Shown: piece by piece, positions 43,444 through 52,587 of the stretch | Numbering within the stretch: position 1 is the first letter of the stretch | How the letters are laid out: each line of letters opens with the position of its first letter | Source: Negativibacillus massiliensis | GTDB lineage: Bacteria > Bacillota > Clostridia > Oscillospirales > Ruminococcaceae | NCBI RefSeq assembly: GCF_900148495.1 | Contig: NZ_FTRU01000007.1 | Location: 599,027-663,026 of the forward strand | DNA: 64,000 bases | Direction: 5' to 3' | Notes under the pieces: generated by a model | The model's database searches: none | What the model saw: only the letters and a program-made list of their open reading frames with translations | Told to the model about the DNA's origin: nothing | Program-made: the position numbers and the translations under genes

Positions 43444-43848
43444 ATGAATATTGGTTTGATTGCCCATGATTCCAAAAAAGAACTGATGGTACAGTTTTGT
43501 ATTGCATATTGCGGGGTACTCAGCCGCCACAGTGTATGCGCAACAGGAACAACTGGAAAATTGGTGGCAGAGGCAACGGGATTGGATATCCTGCGTTTCC
43601 TCAGCGGTTCTCAGGGCGGCGATCAGCAGATTGCAGCAAGAATTGCCTGCAACGAACTGGACCTTTTGCTGATGTTCCGTGACCCGATCACAGTAAAGCC
43701 AAACGAGCTTAACGAAGCAAATATCTTAAGATTGTGTGATGTACACAATGTTCCGGTCGCAACCAATATTGCAACAGCAGAAGCGTTAATCCATGCGCTG
43801 GAACGAGGAGACCTCGACTGGAGAAATATCGGAAATCCAAATGTTTAA
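43444..43848 (+). CDS. mgsA: Methylglyoxal synthase
   Basis: A 134-residue enzyme converting dihydroxyacetone phosphate to methylglyoxal and phosphate. [16 protein letters not shown] at the start, [20 protein letters not shown] (with the catalytic Asp) and LLLMFRDPI are the family signatures. It relieves sugar-phosphate stress when phosphate is limiting. It stands alone between two terminators. Confidence 0.95.
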   Translation: MNIGLIAHDSKKELMVQFCIAYCGVLSRHSVCATGTTGKLVAEATGLDILRFLSGSQGGDQQIAARIACNELDLLLMFRDPITVKPNELNEANILRLCDVHNVPVATNIATAEALIHALERGDLDWRNIGNPNV

Positions 43849-43891
43849 AGCACCAGTCGCTTGCGGTTTTAAGACAAAATGATGCAGGGGG

Positions 43892-43929
43892 AGAATGCCA
43901 TGAGGTGTGCAAAGTGGCATTCTTTTTTT
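43892..43929 (+). terminator. Terminator of mgsA
   Basis: AGAATGCCA pairs with TGGCATTCT, followed by T7. Confidence 0.9.
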
Positions 43930-44015
43930 GTATCTTTCTTTGGGAAAACAGGCAGAACAAACCGCTTTGCCATCCGGATAAAAATGGTATTTCCCAAAAG
44001 AAGGGCTTGCGGGGC

Positions 44016-44044
44016 TTGACCTTTTACAAAGAATGATGTATGAT
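44016..44044 (+). promoter_or_regulatory. Promoter of the T-box controlled aspS operon
   Basis: TTGACC (44016-44021) and TATGAT (44039-44044), spacing 17, placing the start of the leader near 44051. Confidence 0.7.
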
Positions 44045-44050
44045 AGAACC

Positions 44051-44336
44051 ATTCCTGATAGTGACAATTGCATAGAAAAAAAGCGATTGAAACAGGAGGA
44101 GTAGCAGAATACCGTCCAAGCAGAGAGGGTTCCCATTGGCTGAAAGGAACTCGGGAAAAGGGTTTTGTGAAGACACCTGTCTAGCCGGAACTTTCTGGAT
44201 AGAAGAAAGGCTCCCGTCCTCCCGCGTTAAGGGAACAATGAGCGGTTATTGGGTTAACCGAAATCAGGGTGGCACCACGTGGAAATGATCTCCTCGTCCC
44301 TTGCAGCGAAAGCTGTGAGGAACGAGGAGTTTTTTA
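44051..44336 (+). ncRNA. T-box leader with aspartate (GAC) specifier
   Basis: The T-box core AGGGTGGCACCACG is at 44266-44279. The terminator is CTCCTCGT (44290-44297) with ACGAGGAG (44322-44329) and a T run. Stem I shows CAGAGAG, an apical hairpin closed by GGGTTCC/GGAACTC around the ATTGGCTGAAA loop, and a base pairing ACAGG with CCTGT. The specifier position, GAA-GAC-ACC on the 3' side, reads GAC at 44172-44174, an aspartate codon. This agrees with aspS being the last gene of the operon. Uncharged tRNA-Asp would stabilise the antiterminator. Confidence 0.92.
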
Positions 44337-44358
44337 TTTACATAAGAGGTGATGACTG

Positions 44359-45336
44359 ATGCGCTTTTTGATTCCGGAAGAAACAAACCCTTATTTTGGC
44401 GGGGAAGATTTTCATTTACAGCTTAAACGTACCACCCCCGATATGCCCGAAATGGGCATGCTGCCCTCCTATTATTTTGATATGATGGTGCAGAAGGAAA
44501 CGGTCGGTCAATGTGCTTTGCGGATTGGAGACGGTGAAATCGCTCAAATGGTGGGGAACATCGGCTATCAGGTAAAGGAAGAATACCGGGGAAAAGGTTA
44601 CGCAGTCTCTGCGTGTTATCTGCTTTGCTCTCTTGCAAGGCGGCATGGAATGAAAGAACTTTTTATCACCTGTACTCCGGACAATCATCCTTCCCAAAGG
44701 GTGTGCGAAAAAATTGGGGCAAAATTTCGGGAAATGGTCAATGTTCCGGATGAGCACGACCTATATCAAAGGGGTAAGAAGAAACTGATGCAGTATGTTT
44801 TGAAAATACAACCAATTCGACCAGCAACCGAACAGGATATTCCCGCTATTGCTGCCCTCTACGATCGTATTACCGAAAGGGAAGCCAAGGAAACAAATTA
44901 TTCCGGTTGGGCTCAGGGAGAATATCCGATGGAATGGACGGCAAGGGAACTGCTTGAGGCAGGCGGTTTGTACTGTATGACAGACCAAAGCGGAAAGGTG
45001 ATTGCTTCAGCCGCATACGACAACCGCCATGACAGCTGCTATGACGATGTCGTATGGGGAAAGGATATTCCAAGTGAGGAAACCCTGTGCATTCATACAC
45101 TGGCAATCGACCCGGACTGCCGCGGTGAGGGTCTAGGTGAAGCGATGATGCGCTTTGGCTTTGAGATGGCAGAAAAGCTGGGGCTCAAGGGCATCCGTAT
45201 CGATACTTGGGTCGAGAACACGCCGGCATTAAAGCTTTATCACAAACTGGGATACCGGGATGTAGCGGTGCTGTCGGACAATGTGCATTACGAGGGCGAC
45301 AGGATGGCATATCAGTTTTTGGAATGGTATCGGTAA
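44359..45336 (+). CDS. Tandem two-domain GNAT acetyltransferase in the Asp T-box operon
   Basis: A 325-residue protein with two unrelated-looking GNAT domains: residues 1-140 (YQVKEEYRGKGYAVSACYLL, TCTPDNHPSQRVCEKIGA) and about 150-325 (IRPATEQDIPAIAALYDRI, LAIDPDCRGEGLGEAMMRF, DTWVENTPALKLYHKLGY). The substrates are unknown. Position immediately after an Asp T-box suggests expression when charged tRNA-Asp is low, so a role in aspartate-related metabolism or translation stress is an inference. The next gene starts 13 bases after the stop. Confidence 0.85.
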   Translation: MRFLIPEETNPYFGGEDFHLQLKRTTPDMPEMGMLPSYYFDMMVQKETVGQCALRIGDGEIAQMVGNIGYQVKEEYRGKGYAVSACYLLCSLARRHGMKELFITCTPDNHPSQRVCEKIGAKFREMVNVPDEHDLYQRGKKKLMQYVLKIQPIRPATEQDIPAIAALYDRITEREAKETNYSGWAQGEYPMEWTARELLEAGGLYCMTDQSGKVIASAAYDNRHDSCYDDVVWGKDIPSEETLCIHTLAIDPDCRGEGLGEAMMRFGFEMAEKLGLKGIRIDTWVENTPALKLYHKLGYRDVAVLSDNVHYEGDRMAYQFLEWYR

Positions 45337-45349
45337 GGGAGAGATTGCA

Positions 45350-46192
45350 ATGAGTACAGAAAAAAGCTGCCTGCGCTATATCGAGCGGAGCATTCTGGAC
45401 ACAGCCCGCTTGTATGGCATCGAGGAGACTTCACAGGGAGAAATACTCTGCTTCCCTCAGATGGCAGGCTGGTTTGAAGGAGAAAAGATTGGCGGAGATT
45501 TCCTAGTAAGAGTTAACCAAACAGCAGAAAACAGCGAGCTTATCCTGGGTACTATGATGGGGTTTGTGTCGCAGCTGACAGAGTTTTTGGGACTTGCCCC
45601 AATCAGTGCTCAAACAGGGATCAGCGAAAAAAACATCGAGACCTTGTTTTCACAAAACAAAATCTTTAATACAAACAGTCTAGATAACGATAAAAATAAC
45701 ATAAAGTTTATGACAGAAGAACTGCCGCTTGCTGAGATCTCGGTTTTGGATCAGGAAATTTTGCTGAGAGTGATGACCCAAAACCTGCTTTGCAAAATGA
45801 TGGAGCAGCAGATCGAACTTCCTGAGCAGAAAGGCTGCACCCTTCTTTTGTGCGCAGAGGAGAAGACGTTTCTGAAAGCACTGGAGCTTGCACGTCAGCT
45901 GCGGGAAGAAGGCTTTGCAGTAGCGGTGATGCAAAAACAGGATCACAAGCAGGAAGCAGAATATTTGGGCGCAGAATTTATCGCGCATCTGACCGAACAG
46001 GAAGTTTTAAACGGTGTGGTTCTGGTCAGCAGCCAGAGAAACGACCGGATTGACGAGGTGCCGATCAGCGGACGGGGTCTTACCGATTATATCTATGAGC
46101 GCACCATGTCCCAGGCGATGCAGGATGTGGAAGAAAGCTTGAACGCTGATACCAGCACTTACGATTTTACAAAAGGCTTTTCTTTGTTTTAA
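45350..46192 (+). CDS. HisRS/HisZ-like degenerate class II synthetase paralogue
   Basis: A 280-residue protein not recognised with certainty. The C-terminal 100 residues (ALELARQLREEGFAVAVMQ, AEYLGAEFIAHLTEQEVLNG) resemble the anticodon-binding domain of histidyl-tRNA synthetase. The N-terminus (RYIERSILDTARLYGIEE) resembles the first helix of a class II catalytic core. Motif 2, motif 3 and the histidine-binding loops are missing, so it cannot be an active HisRS. Many Clostridia have hisS directly before aspS; this gene occupies that place. ATG 45350 follows AAGGGAGAG. Confidence 0.55.
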   Translation: MSTEKSCLRYIERSILDTARLYGIEETSQGEILCFPQMAGWFEGEKIGGDFLVRVNQTAENSELILGTMMGFVSQLTEFLGLAPISAQTGISEKNIETLFSQNKIFNTNSLDNDKNNIKFMTEELPLAEISVLDQEILLRVMTQNLLCKMMEQQIELPEQKGCTLLLCAEEKTFLKALELARQLREEGFAVAVMQKQDHKQEAEYLGAEFIAHLTEQEVLNGVVLVSSQRNDRIDEVPISGRGLTDYIYERTMSQAMQDVEESLNADTSTYDFTKGFSLF

Positions 46193-46233
46193 AAAACATT
46201 GAGATAGAAAATCAGAAAAAAGGAGAATAGACT

Positions 46234-48024
46234 ATGGCAGAAACAATGAATGGTTTAAAGAGAACCAGCTATTGCGGCAGACTTTCCAAAGAGAACATCG
46301 GCAAAGAAGAAGTCGTTTGCGGATGGGTACAGAAACAGAGAGATAAGGGTCACTTGATCTTCATCGACCTGCGTGACCGCACCGGCGTGGTACAGCTGGT
46401 ATTTGACGATGGTACTGACAGAGAGGTATTCGAGAAGGCAGCTTCGGTTCATTCCGAGTATGTTCTGATCGCAAAAGGTATGATCCGTCAGAGAGAAGCA
46501 ATCAATACCGAAATCTCCACCGGCGAGATCGAGATGTATGTCAGCGAGCTTCGCATCCTGTCCAAAGCACAGACCCCTCCATTTGAAATCACCGACAAGA
46601 GCAAGGTAAAAGAGGAACTCCGCCTCAAATACCGTTACCTCGATCTGAGAAGAAAGACCCTGCAGGAAAAGATGATTCTGCGTCATCAGATCGCAAAGGT
46701 TACCAGAGATTATTTCTATGAGAATGACTTTCTGGAAATCGAAACTCCAATGCTCATCAAGTCCACACCGGAAGGCGCAAGAGACTATCTGGTTCCATCC
46801 AGAATCCATCATGGAAAATTCTATGCGCTCCCACAGTCCCCTCAGATCTACAAACAGCTTCTGATGCTGTCCGGTTTTGACCGTTATATCCAGCTTGCAA
46901 GATGCTTCCGCGACGAGGACCTGCGTGCAGACCGTCAGCCAGAGTTTACTCAGGTCGACCTGGAAATGTCCTTTGTTACTCAGGAAGATATCATGGACAT
47001 GCTGGAAGGCTATATGAGACGCCTGTACAAAGAGGTTAAGGGAATCGACATTCCAAAGATGCCTCGCCTGACCTTCAACGAAGCAATGGAACGCTATGGT
47101 TCGGACAAGCCGGATACCCGCTTTGGCATGGAAATTATTAACCTCACCGAACAGGTTAAGGACAGCAGCTTCCCAGTATTTGCAAATGCGATTGCTGAGG
47201 GCGGTTCGGTTCGCTGCATCGTTGCAAAGAATGCGGCTGCTACCCTCACCAGAAAAGCAATTGATAAACTGACCGAACAGGCAAAAGGTATCGGTGCAAA
47301 AGGCCTTGCATTCATTCGCTGGGCTGACGAAAAACCAAACTGCTCCTTTGCTAAATTCATGAGCGAAGAAGAGTTGACCGCACTGCTGAACACCCTTGGC
47401 TGCGAACAGGGCGACGTTGTCCTCATCGTAGCAGATAAAGACCGCGTTGTTCTGCCAACACTTGGTCAGCTGCGTCTGACTCTGGGCAAACAGCTCGAGC
47501 TGATTCCGGAAGGACAGTACAACTTCCTGTGGATCACCGAGTTCCCATTCTTTGAGTGGGATGAAGAGAGCCAGACCTGGCTTGCAATGCATCATCCATT
47601 TACCATGCCTCTGGAAGAATGCCTGCCATACATCGACTCCGATCCGGGTTCGGTTCGTGCACAGGCTTACGACATGGTAGTAAACGGCGTAGAGCTTTTA
47701 AGTGGTTCCATCCGTATCACCGACTACGAGCTGCAGCAGAAGATGTTCGAGGCACTGGGCCTGACCGACGAGGAGATCGAAGCAAAATTCGGCTTCCTGG
47801 TAGATGCTTACAAATACGGTGCACCACCGCATGGCGGCGCTGCTCTGGGTCTGGACCGCATCGTTATGACTATGTGTGGCTGCGACAGCCTGCGTGACGT
47901 TGTTGCCTTCCCGAAGGTTCAGAACGCAAGCGAGCTGATGAGCCAGTGTCCATCTCCGGTTGACCAGAAGAGCCTGGATGATCTGGCAATTGCTATCACC
48001 GAAATGGAAAAAGAAGAAGAATAA
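46234..48024 (+). CDS. aspS: Aspartate--tRNA ligase
   Basis: A 596-residue class II synthetase of the bacterial type. N-terminal OB-fold (CGWVQKQRDKGHLIFIDLRDR), motif 1 region (FLEIETPMLIKSTPEGARDY), motif 2 (ARCFRDEDLRADRQPEFTQV), the GAD insertion domain, and motif 3 (GGAALGLDRIVMTM). Last gene of the GAC-specifier T-box operon. AAAAGGAG precedes the ATG. Confidence 0.97.
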   Translation: MAETMNGLKRTSYCGRLSKENIGKEEVVCGWVQKQRDKGHLIFIDLRDRTGVVQLVFDDGTDREVFEKAASVHSEYVLIAKGMIRQREAINTEISTGEIEMYVSELRILSKAQTPPFEITDKSKVKEELRLKYRYLDLRRKTLQEKMILRHQIAKVTRDYFYENDFLEIETPMLIKSTPEGARDYLVPSRIHHGKFYALPQSPQIYKQLLMLSGFDRYIQLARCFRDEDLRADRQPEFTQVDLEMSFVTQEDIMDMLEGYMRRLYKEVKGIDIPKMPRLTFNEAMERYGSDKPDTRFGMEIINLTEQVKDSSFPVFANAIAEGGSVRCIVAKNAAATLTRKAIDKLTEQAKGIGAKGLAFIRWADEKPNCSFAKFMSEEELTALLNTLGCEQGDVVLIVADKDRVVLPTLGQLRLTLGKQLELIPEGQYNFLWITEFPFFEWDEESQTWLAMHHPFTMPLEECLPYIDSDPGSVRAQAYDMVVNGVELLSGSIRITDYELQQKMFEALGLTDEEIEAKFGFLVDAYKYGAPPHGGAALGLDRIVMTMCGCDSLRDVVAFPKVQNASELMSQCPSPVDQKSLDDLAIAITEMEKEEE

Positions 48025-48034
48025 AGATCATATC

Positions 48035-48067
48035 AAAACGGAGCCTGTATTTTGCAGGCTCCGTTTT
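48035..48067 (+). terminator. Terminator of the aspS operon
   Basis: AAAACGGAGCCTG and CAGGCTCCGTTTT form the stem. Confidence 0.88.
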
Positions 48068-48101
48068 CTAAAAGAATTTTGGGGAAAAGGGGAGATTCTG
48101 C

Positions 48102-49238
48102 TTGAAACTGAAACTTTGGGTCGAAGGAAAGAAGATTCGGGTGGAGTGCAGTGTTTTTGTCAAAAAGGAAGATTTTTGTTTTGCACTGGCAAAGTCATTT
48201 ACCATAACAAAAGCAACCTGCAATCAAAAAGAAATCTTAGTCCAGGGGGAAGACTACGATTTGTTGTACCGTCCTCCGATGAAAAAATACCACTTTACAC
48301 AGTTACAGACTGGTGAGTTGACCTTCTGGTATGAAGGAGGACTCGAGGGTTTGTGGGCGACCGAACAGGCACCTGAAGGACCGTATTCCTGCCTGCGGGA
48401 TGAAGTATTTGCGTTTAGCACCCTCAACGGCTGGTACCCGATGGAGTTTGATGCAGACCTGTGCGAAGTCGAGGTGCAGGTCGGCAAAGAGTGGCGGGTG
48501 ATTGGTGCAGAATATCTGGAAGAAAAAGATGTCTGGCTATACCGCCAGACAAGCGAAATTGACTGCAATATCATCGGGGTTTGTAAAGAAAAATATTTTG
48601 TAATGGAGGATGAGGAGCTCAGTCTCTTTTTCCCGGACGAGCGGATGCGGGACAAGGTAGAGCCGTATTACCGTGGTTACCATGAAATTGCAGAATTTTA
48701 CCGTTCTTTCTATGGAAATGACAAGATGGGGAAGATGACCCTGTTTTTCCTGCCGGATATCGGGGAAGATTTTGGCGGGTACAAGCGGGACGGATTGATT
48801 GTGTTCACTGCGGTGAAGGAAGATATTCCGTCTGCGCTTCACCATATTGCACATGAGCTGGCACACAGTTACGCGATGGGAGCAAACTGTTATTCCTGGG
48901 AGGATTGGCTCAATGAGACGCACGCGGAATGGAGCGCACTTTTATATGAACTGGAAAAGGACGAAGCCTTTTTTGAACACTGTCTTGCTAAAACAAGGAA
49001 ACGCTATGGAGACAGAAAGCTTGCGTTAAAGGAAAATGGAGAGGAACATCAGGAATTTGTGCACGAGGCAGGAGTGCTTGTTTATGAGAAAATTTACCGC
49101 AGGTATGGGGCAGACAGCATTCGCACCATTTTGCGGACCTTTGATCATTTAAGCGAAAAATCCACCGCAAAGTTGTTGGAAAGACTGACAGCGGATGGAG
49201 AGAAAAAGCTTGCCTGCATGATCGAATCCTACTGCTGA
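48102..49238 (+). CDS. M1-like (gluzincin) metallopeptidase
   Basis: A 378-residue protein with the zinc motif HELAH at residues 251-255 and the third ligand in WLNETHAEW (Glu272), the HExxH...NE pattern of gluzincin aminopeptidases. The N-terminal 200 residues are beta-rich as in M1 enzymes (YDLLYRPPM, LEGLWATEQAPEG). It is much shorter than full aminopeptidase N and has no signal peptide. TTG start with AAGGGGAG upstream. Substrate unknown. It lies between two terminators, so it is probably monocistronic. Confidence 0.75.
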   Translation: MKLKLWVEGKKIRVECSVFVKKEDFCFALAKSFTITKATCNQKEILVQGEDYDLLYRPPMKKYHFTQLQTGELTFWYEGGLEGLWATEQAPEGPYSCLRDEVFAFSTLNGWYPMEFDADLCEVEVQVGKEWRVIGAEYLEEKDVWLYRQTSEIDCNIIGVCKEKYFVMEDEELSLFFPDERMRDKVEPYYRGYHEIAEFYRSFYGNDKMGKMTLFFLPDIGEDFGGYKRDGLIVFTAVKEDIPSALHHIAHELAHSYAMGANCYSWEDWLNETHAEWSALLYELEKDEAFFEHCLAKTRKRYGDRKLALKENGEEHQEFVHEAGVLVYEKIYRRYGADSIRTILRTFDHLSEKSTAKLLERLTADGEKKLACMIESYC

Positions 49239-49250
49239 TGGCAAAATATA

Positions 49251-49283
49251 AAAAAACAGCACCGTTTGTACGGTGCTGTTTTT
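49251..49283 (+). terminator. Terminator of the metallopeptidase gene
   Basis: AAAAAACAGCACCG and CGGTGCTGTTTTT; also suits the converging membrane-protein gene. Confidence 0.88.
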
Positions 49284-49304
49284 CGTTACAGAATATTTTC
49301 CGTT

Positions 49305-49955
49305 TTATGCCATGGTAAAATAAAGACCGCGCCAGAAAAAGACGGGATTTCCGCCCTGAGAAAGCGGGGTCTGAGGGTCTTCATAGATGGTAAATTCGCA
49401 TAGGAGTTTTCCATCCTTTACAAAGCCTGCGGTATGCTCAGTTGAGGTCAGTGCGGCAATTTGCTCGTGCTCATATTTGGGGTTTATCACATAGAAAGAA
49501 ACCTGCCCGTCAGCATAGATTTCATCAATCAATTCTTGCGGGAGAACATCACTTTCCAAAGTGGATGCCTGATCACAGATTTGAATCAGCTCGGTTATTC
49601 TAGCATCCCGACTGAAAAATAGTCTGCCAACCAGAACAACAACTCCGAGTACAACAACGAGTACAACAAGAACGGTGATGGTTCTGGCAATTTTATGATT
49701 CCAGAATTGGAGAAGGAAGGCTTTTTTGGAAGAAGCCGCATATGTGATTAAATCAAACAAAACGGCGAGCACAAAAAAGAGAATAAAGTTTTTGGCAAAT
49801 ACCAAAAATATCTGTTTAGACAGAATCGGAAAGTACAGTCTACCGCCAAAGAAATCAAAGAGTGTGAAGACAACAGAAAGTAGCAGGGATTCCAACAGTG
49901 CTTTGTCGAGGATATCCTCCAACAGATATTGAAACGGTTTCTTTTGTTTGTTCAT
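49305..49955 (-). CDS. Hypothetical membrane protein
   Basis: A 216-residue protein with three hydrophobic segments (about residues 19-36, 48-66 and 88-110, the last rich in Val) and an extracytoplasmic C-terminal half containing YADGQVSFYVINPKYEHEQI. I do not recognise the family. ATG 49955 follows CAAAGGAGG. The preceding gene (secreted propeller) ends only 34 bases upstream, so they are likely co-transcribed. Confidence 0.7.
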   Translation of the reverse strand: MNKQKKPFQYLLEDILDKALLESLLLSVVFTLFDFFGGRLYFPILSKQIFLVFAKNFILFFVLAVLFDLITYAASSKKAFLLQFWNHKIARTITVLVVLVVVLGVVVLVGRLFFSRDARITELIQICDQASTLESDVLPQELIDEIYADGQVSFYVINPKYEHEQIAALTSTEHTAGFVKDGKLLCEFTIYEDPQTPLSQGGNPVFFWRGLYFTMA

Positions 49956-49989
49956 GGGAAAGCCTCCTTTGTGCAATATAGGGTGCAGC

Positions 49990-50979
49990 TTATTTGGCAG
50001 TGACCGGAAGTAGGGTAAAGTCATAGCTTCCATCCTGCTGGTTTAGGTACATCAGCAGCACCGTCTTTCCATCATTGGAAACAGTCTGGTAGTAAACATT
50101 TTCATCCATTCCGCAGTTTTTGGGAAGCGGAGCAGTTGCCCTTACCGAAAAGTCCTTGGTATTGTAAACGGTAACAGCATCTTCTCCCAGTGCGGAAGCA
50201 TATTTCCCATTGCCGCTGAAACGGATGGAGGTCTGTTGGAGAATATCCGTGACAGGAAGTTCCTTCCATTCATGTGTTTTGATGTGAAAACAGGTCAGCT
50301 TATCATCCGGAAATCCTTCATATAAGCTGGGACGCAACACCACATAATCGCCCCACATGGTAATTTCATGCAGTCCTTCCCGCTGGTCAATGACCTTACC
50401 TTCGTTCAGGTCAAAGAAAAGGCTGGTGTTTTTGTGGTTTGGCTGGTCAAGCAGACAAAGCCATGCAAGGTCGTTGCTGACACATTCCAGATCGACCAGT
50501 CCTTCCATGGGATACTGTGTGACATTGCCATCAGTTTTCACATATAAAATATCCTTTTCAGGGTTTGCATAGATGAGGGTTTTGTTGTCGGGGGTAAGAC
50601 TCAGGCGTTCGCCCATCGTTTCATCCATCGACTGGATGCCATCCTGTGTGACCAGATTTCTGCTTCCATAGTCGACATACAGAAAGCCATCCGGGAGTTT
50701 TTTATATACATCTACCGGTAATTCCCGAGTGAGGTCGGAAGGAAGGTCAGATTGGATGCTGGTTTTAGGGTGGAGGTCTCTGCCATAGCGGTCAATCTGA
50801 ATCGCTGTCAGAGTTTCAGGAAAGGAAACGACTTTATAGTTACTTCCATCCCAGGATGCGTGTACTACCCGATCCAGTGGATCAAAGGGAGCACTGGGTG
50901 CCTGTTTTCCGAAACAAAGCTGAAATACCAGAAGAAGCAAAACCAGAATTGAAATGATGGAAGAAAGCTTTTTTGGCAT
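49990..50979 (-). CDS. Secreted WD40/TolB-like beta-propeller protein
   Basis: A 329-residue protein with an N-terminal signal or anchor (residues 5-24, hydrophobic). It is followed by repeated four-stranded blade-like segments such as LTPDNKTLIYANPEKDILYV, FSGNGKYASALGEDAVTVYN and VSNDGKTVLLMYLNQQDG. The ligand is unknown; TolB-like propellers bind proteins or glycans. AAAGGGGG precedes the ATG. Confidence 0.65.
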   Translation of the reverse strand: MPKKLSSIISILVLLLLVFQLCFGKQAPSAPFDPLDRVVHASWDGSNYKVVSFPETLTAIQIDRYGRDLHPKTSIQSDLPSDLTRELPVDVYKKLPDGFLYVDYGSRNLVTQDGIQSMDETMGERLSLTPDNKTLIYANPEKDILYVKTDGNVTQYPMEGLVDLECVSNDLAWLCLLDQPNHKNTSLFFDLNEGKVIDQREGLHEITMWGDYVVLRPSLYEGFPDDKLTCFHIKTHEWKELPVTDILQQTSIRFSGNGKYASALGEDAVTVYNTKDFSVRATAPLPKNCGMDENVYYQTVSNDGKTVLLMYLNQQDGSYDFTLLPVTAK

Positions 50980-51144
50980 AAGAAGACCCCCTTTGGATGA
51001 CCACTGAAAGTTTAGTTTTCTACAAACAGCATAATCTATAAATTGACAAAAGTCAATTTAAATCTAAGACTTTCTGCTTTTTGTAAAATATTTTTCTGGT
51101 CGATTGGGCAAAAGGATGTGAAAGGGAAAATAAAAAATCTTTGC

Positions 51145-51552
51145 TTATCTTAAAATTCCAAACGAAAACAGAATTGCTGCCAGAGAAAAGTAAAACGGAT
51201 TGTCCATCTGGTTTAATATCGCTGCCAGAGACGCTGGAAGGCTTCCTGAGAGGTTTAACAGCACAAATGCCAAAAAGAATACCAAAAACAGGATTGGCAG
51301 CAGCAGGAGCATCATACGCAGTGCTGCAGGTGGGCTTTTAAGCCACTGACCGCTGATAACCGATACGATGGCGCCGGTAAAGGAAAACGAAAACAGCGGC
51401 AGAAAGAACAATGTTTTTAGGGCAGAAAAGGAAGAGTTATAGTTTGCCGCAGCAATGTCTGCCAGAACAAAACGGTAAAGCAGGAGATAGATTGCGCTCA
51501 ATATAGCAGCGACAATGCAGAAAATCGAAAAACGAGATATTTGACGTGTCAT
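51145..51552 (-). CDS. Small membrane protein
   Basis: A 135-residue protein with four hydrophobic segments (FCIVAAILSAIYLLLYRF, LFFLPLFSFSFTGAIVSVI, LLLLPILFLVFFLAFVLL, FYFSLAAILFSFGIL). I do not recognise the family and no function can be given. ATG 51552 follows GAGGAGGG. Confidence 0.65.
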   Translation of the reverse strand: MTRQISRFSIFCIVAAILSAIYLLLYRFVLADIAAANYNSSFSALKTLFFLPLFSFSFTGAIVSVISGQWLKSPPAALRMMLLLLPILFLVFFLAFVLLNLSGSLPASLAAILNQMDNPFYFSLAAILFSFGILR

Positions 51553-51710
51553 AAAATCCCTCCTCAGGGGTTTGGTGGAGAAAGTATTTTCTGTCGAATC
51601 ATTTGTCACCATTATAGCATGACAAAAAAGTAGCTGCAATAGGACTTGACAACAGTAACGCTTTACGGCATTCTTGTAAGGGAAATTCAGGAAGAAAGGA
51701 CGGATCGTTT

Positions 51711-52556
51711 TTGAAAACATTATATATTTCGGATGTGGACGGAACTTTATATCGAGGCGGGGAAGCTTCCCTGCGGGACCAGACAAGAGAGTTGTTTTCC
51801 AGATTGCTGCAGACAGGAACTGCGGTCACCATCGCTTCGGGAAGAAATCTTTATGGAATCTATGATATTGCAACCGAAAGCGGCATCACCCTGCCGGTTA
51901 TTGCCTATAACGGGGCAGCAGTTTATGATTTTCACAAGGGCAAGGCAGTCAAAATTTTTCCGATGGAACGGGAAAAAACGAGGGAGCTGTGCCAGATGTT
52001 TGAAGATGTAGGGCATCGGTACAAAGCCTGTGTCTTTTTTGAGGAGGAACAGCGCTGCTTGACCTTCAACCAGAATGGCTATCGTTCCCAGCTGTGGACC
52101 GATCTGGCGCGGCACCCTCAAAATGGATTACTCTATGATGAGCCGGTACTGGAACGGAGTGTTTCGGAAATCTTGTCGGGGGAATGTCTTTACATCGGAA
52201 CCAGTGGAACGTATGAGCAGCTTTTGCCAATCCATGAAAAGGCGTGCACCATTTCGGGAGTACAGTCGGTGATGCACCGCAGTCCGTACGATGAAAACAA
52301 GTGGTTTGTGGATATCGGTTCGGACAAGGCAGGAAAAGGCGCGGCGGCACTTTTCTTAAAGGAGATGCTGGGAGCTGAGGAACTGGTGACCTTTGGTGAC
52401 AATCACAACGACATCCCGATGCTGGAAGCTGCTGACCGCTGCTACACCGTGCCGGAAGCACCGGAAGAGGTCAAGGCGATTGTAAATGGTGTACTGGATG
52501 ACGACCCGGATTGTGTTTTGAAATTTTTGCTCAAAGAAGTAAACCAGCAGGCATAA
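51711..52556 (+). CDS. HAD superfamily (Cof-type, IIB) phosphatase
   Basis: A 281-residue HAD hydrolase: motif I ISDVDGTLYRGG with the nucleophile Asp, motif II IASGR, motif III lysine in KAGKGAAALFL, and motif IV TFGDNHNDIPMLEAA. The IIB cap lies between residues 85 and 185. Such enzymes remove phosphate from sugar phosphates or nucleotides such as FMN; the substrate is unknown. TTG start behind AAAGGACGG. Confidence 0.88.
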   Translation: MKTLYISDVDGTLYRGGEASLRDQTRELFSRLLQTGTAVTIASGRNLYGIYDIATESGITLPVIAYNGAAVYDFHKGKAVKIFPMEREKTRELCQMFEDVGHRYKACVFFEEEQRCLTFNQNGYRSQLWTDLARHPQNGLLYDEPVLERSVSEILSGECLYIGTSGTYEQLLPIHEKACTISGVQSVMHRSPYDENKWFVDIGSDKAGKGAAALFLKEMLGAEELVTFGDNHNDIPMLEAADRCYTVPEAPEEVKAIVNGVLDDDPDCVLKFLLKEVNQQA

Positions 52557-52572
52557 TTGCCTGCTGGTTTTT
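52541..52572 (+). terminator. Terminator between HAD gene and ABC transporter
   Basis: AAACCAGCAGGCA and TGCCTGCTGGTTT form a perfect stem with flanking T residues. Confidence 0.85.
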
Positions 52573-52587
52573 GTGTAATGATAGCTT

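Noticed and set aside
46255..47595. 446-codon minus-strand open frame opposite aspS
   Set aside because: Shadow of a certain gene; Cys/Phe/His-rich composition unlike real proteins here.
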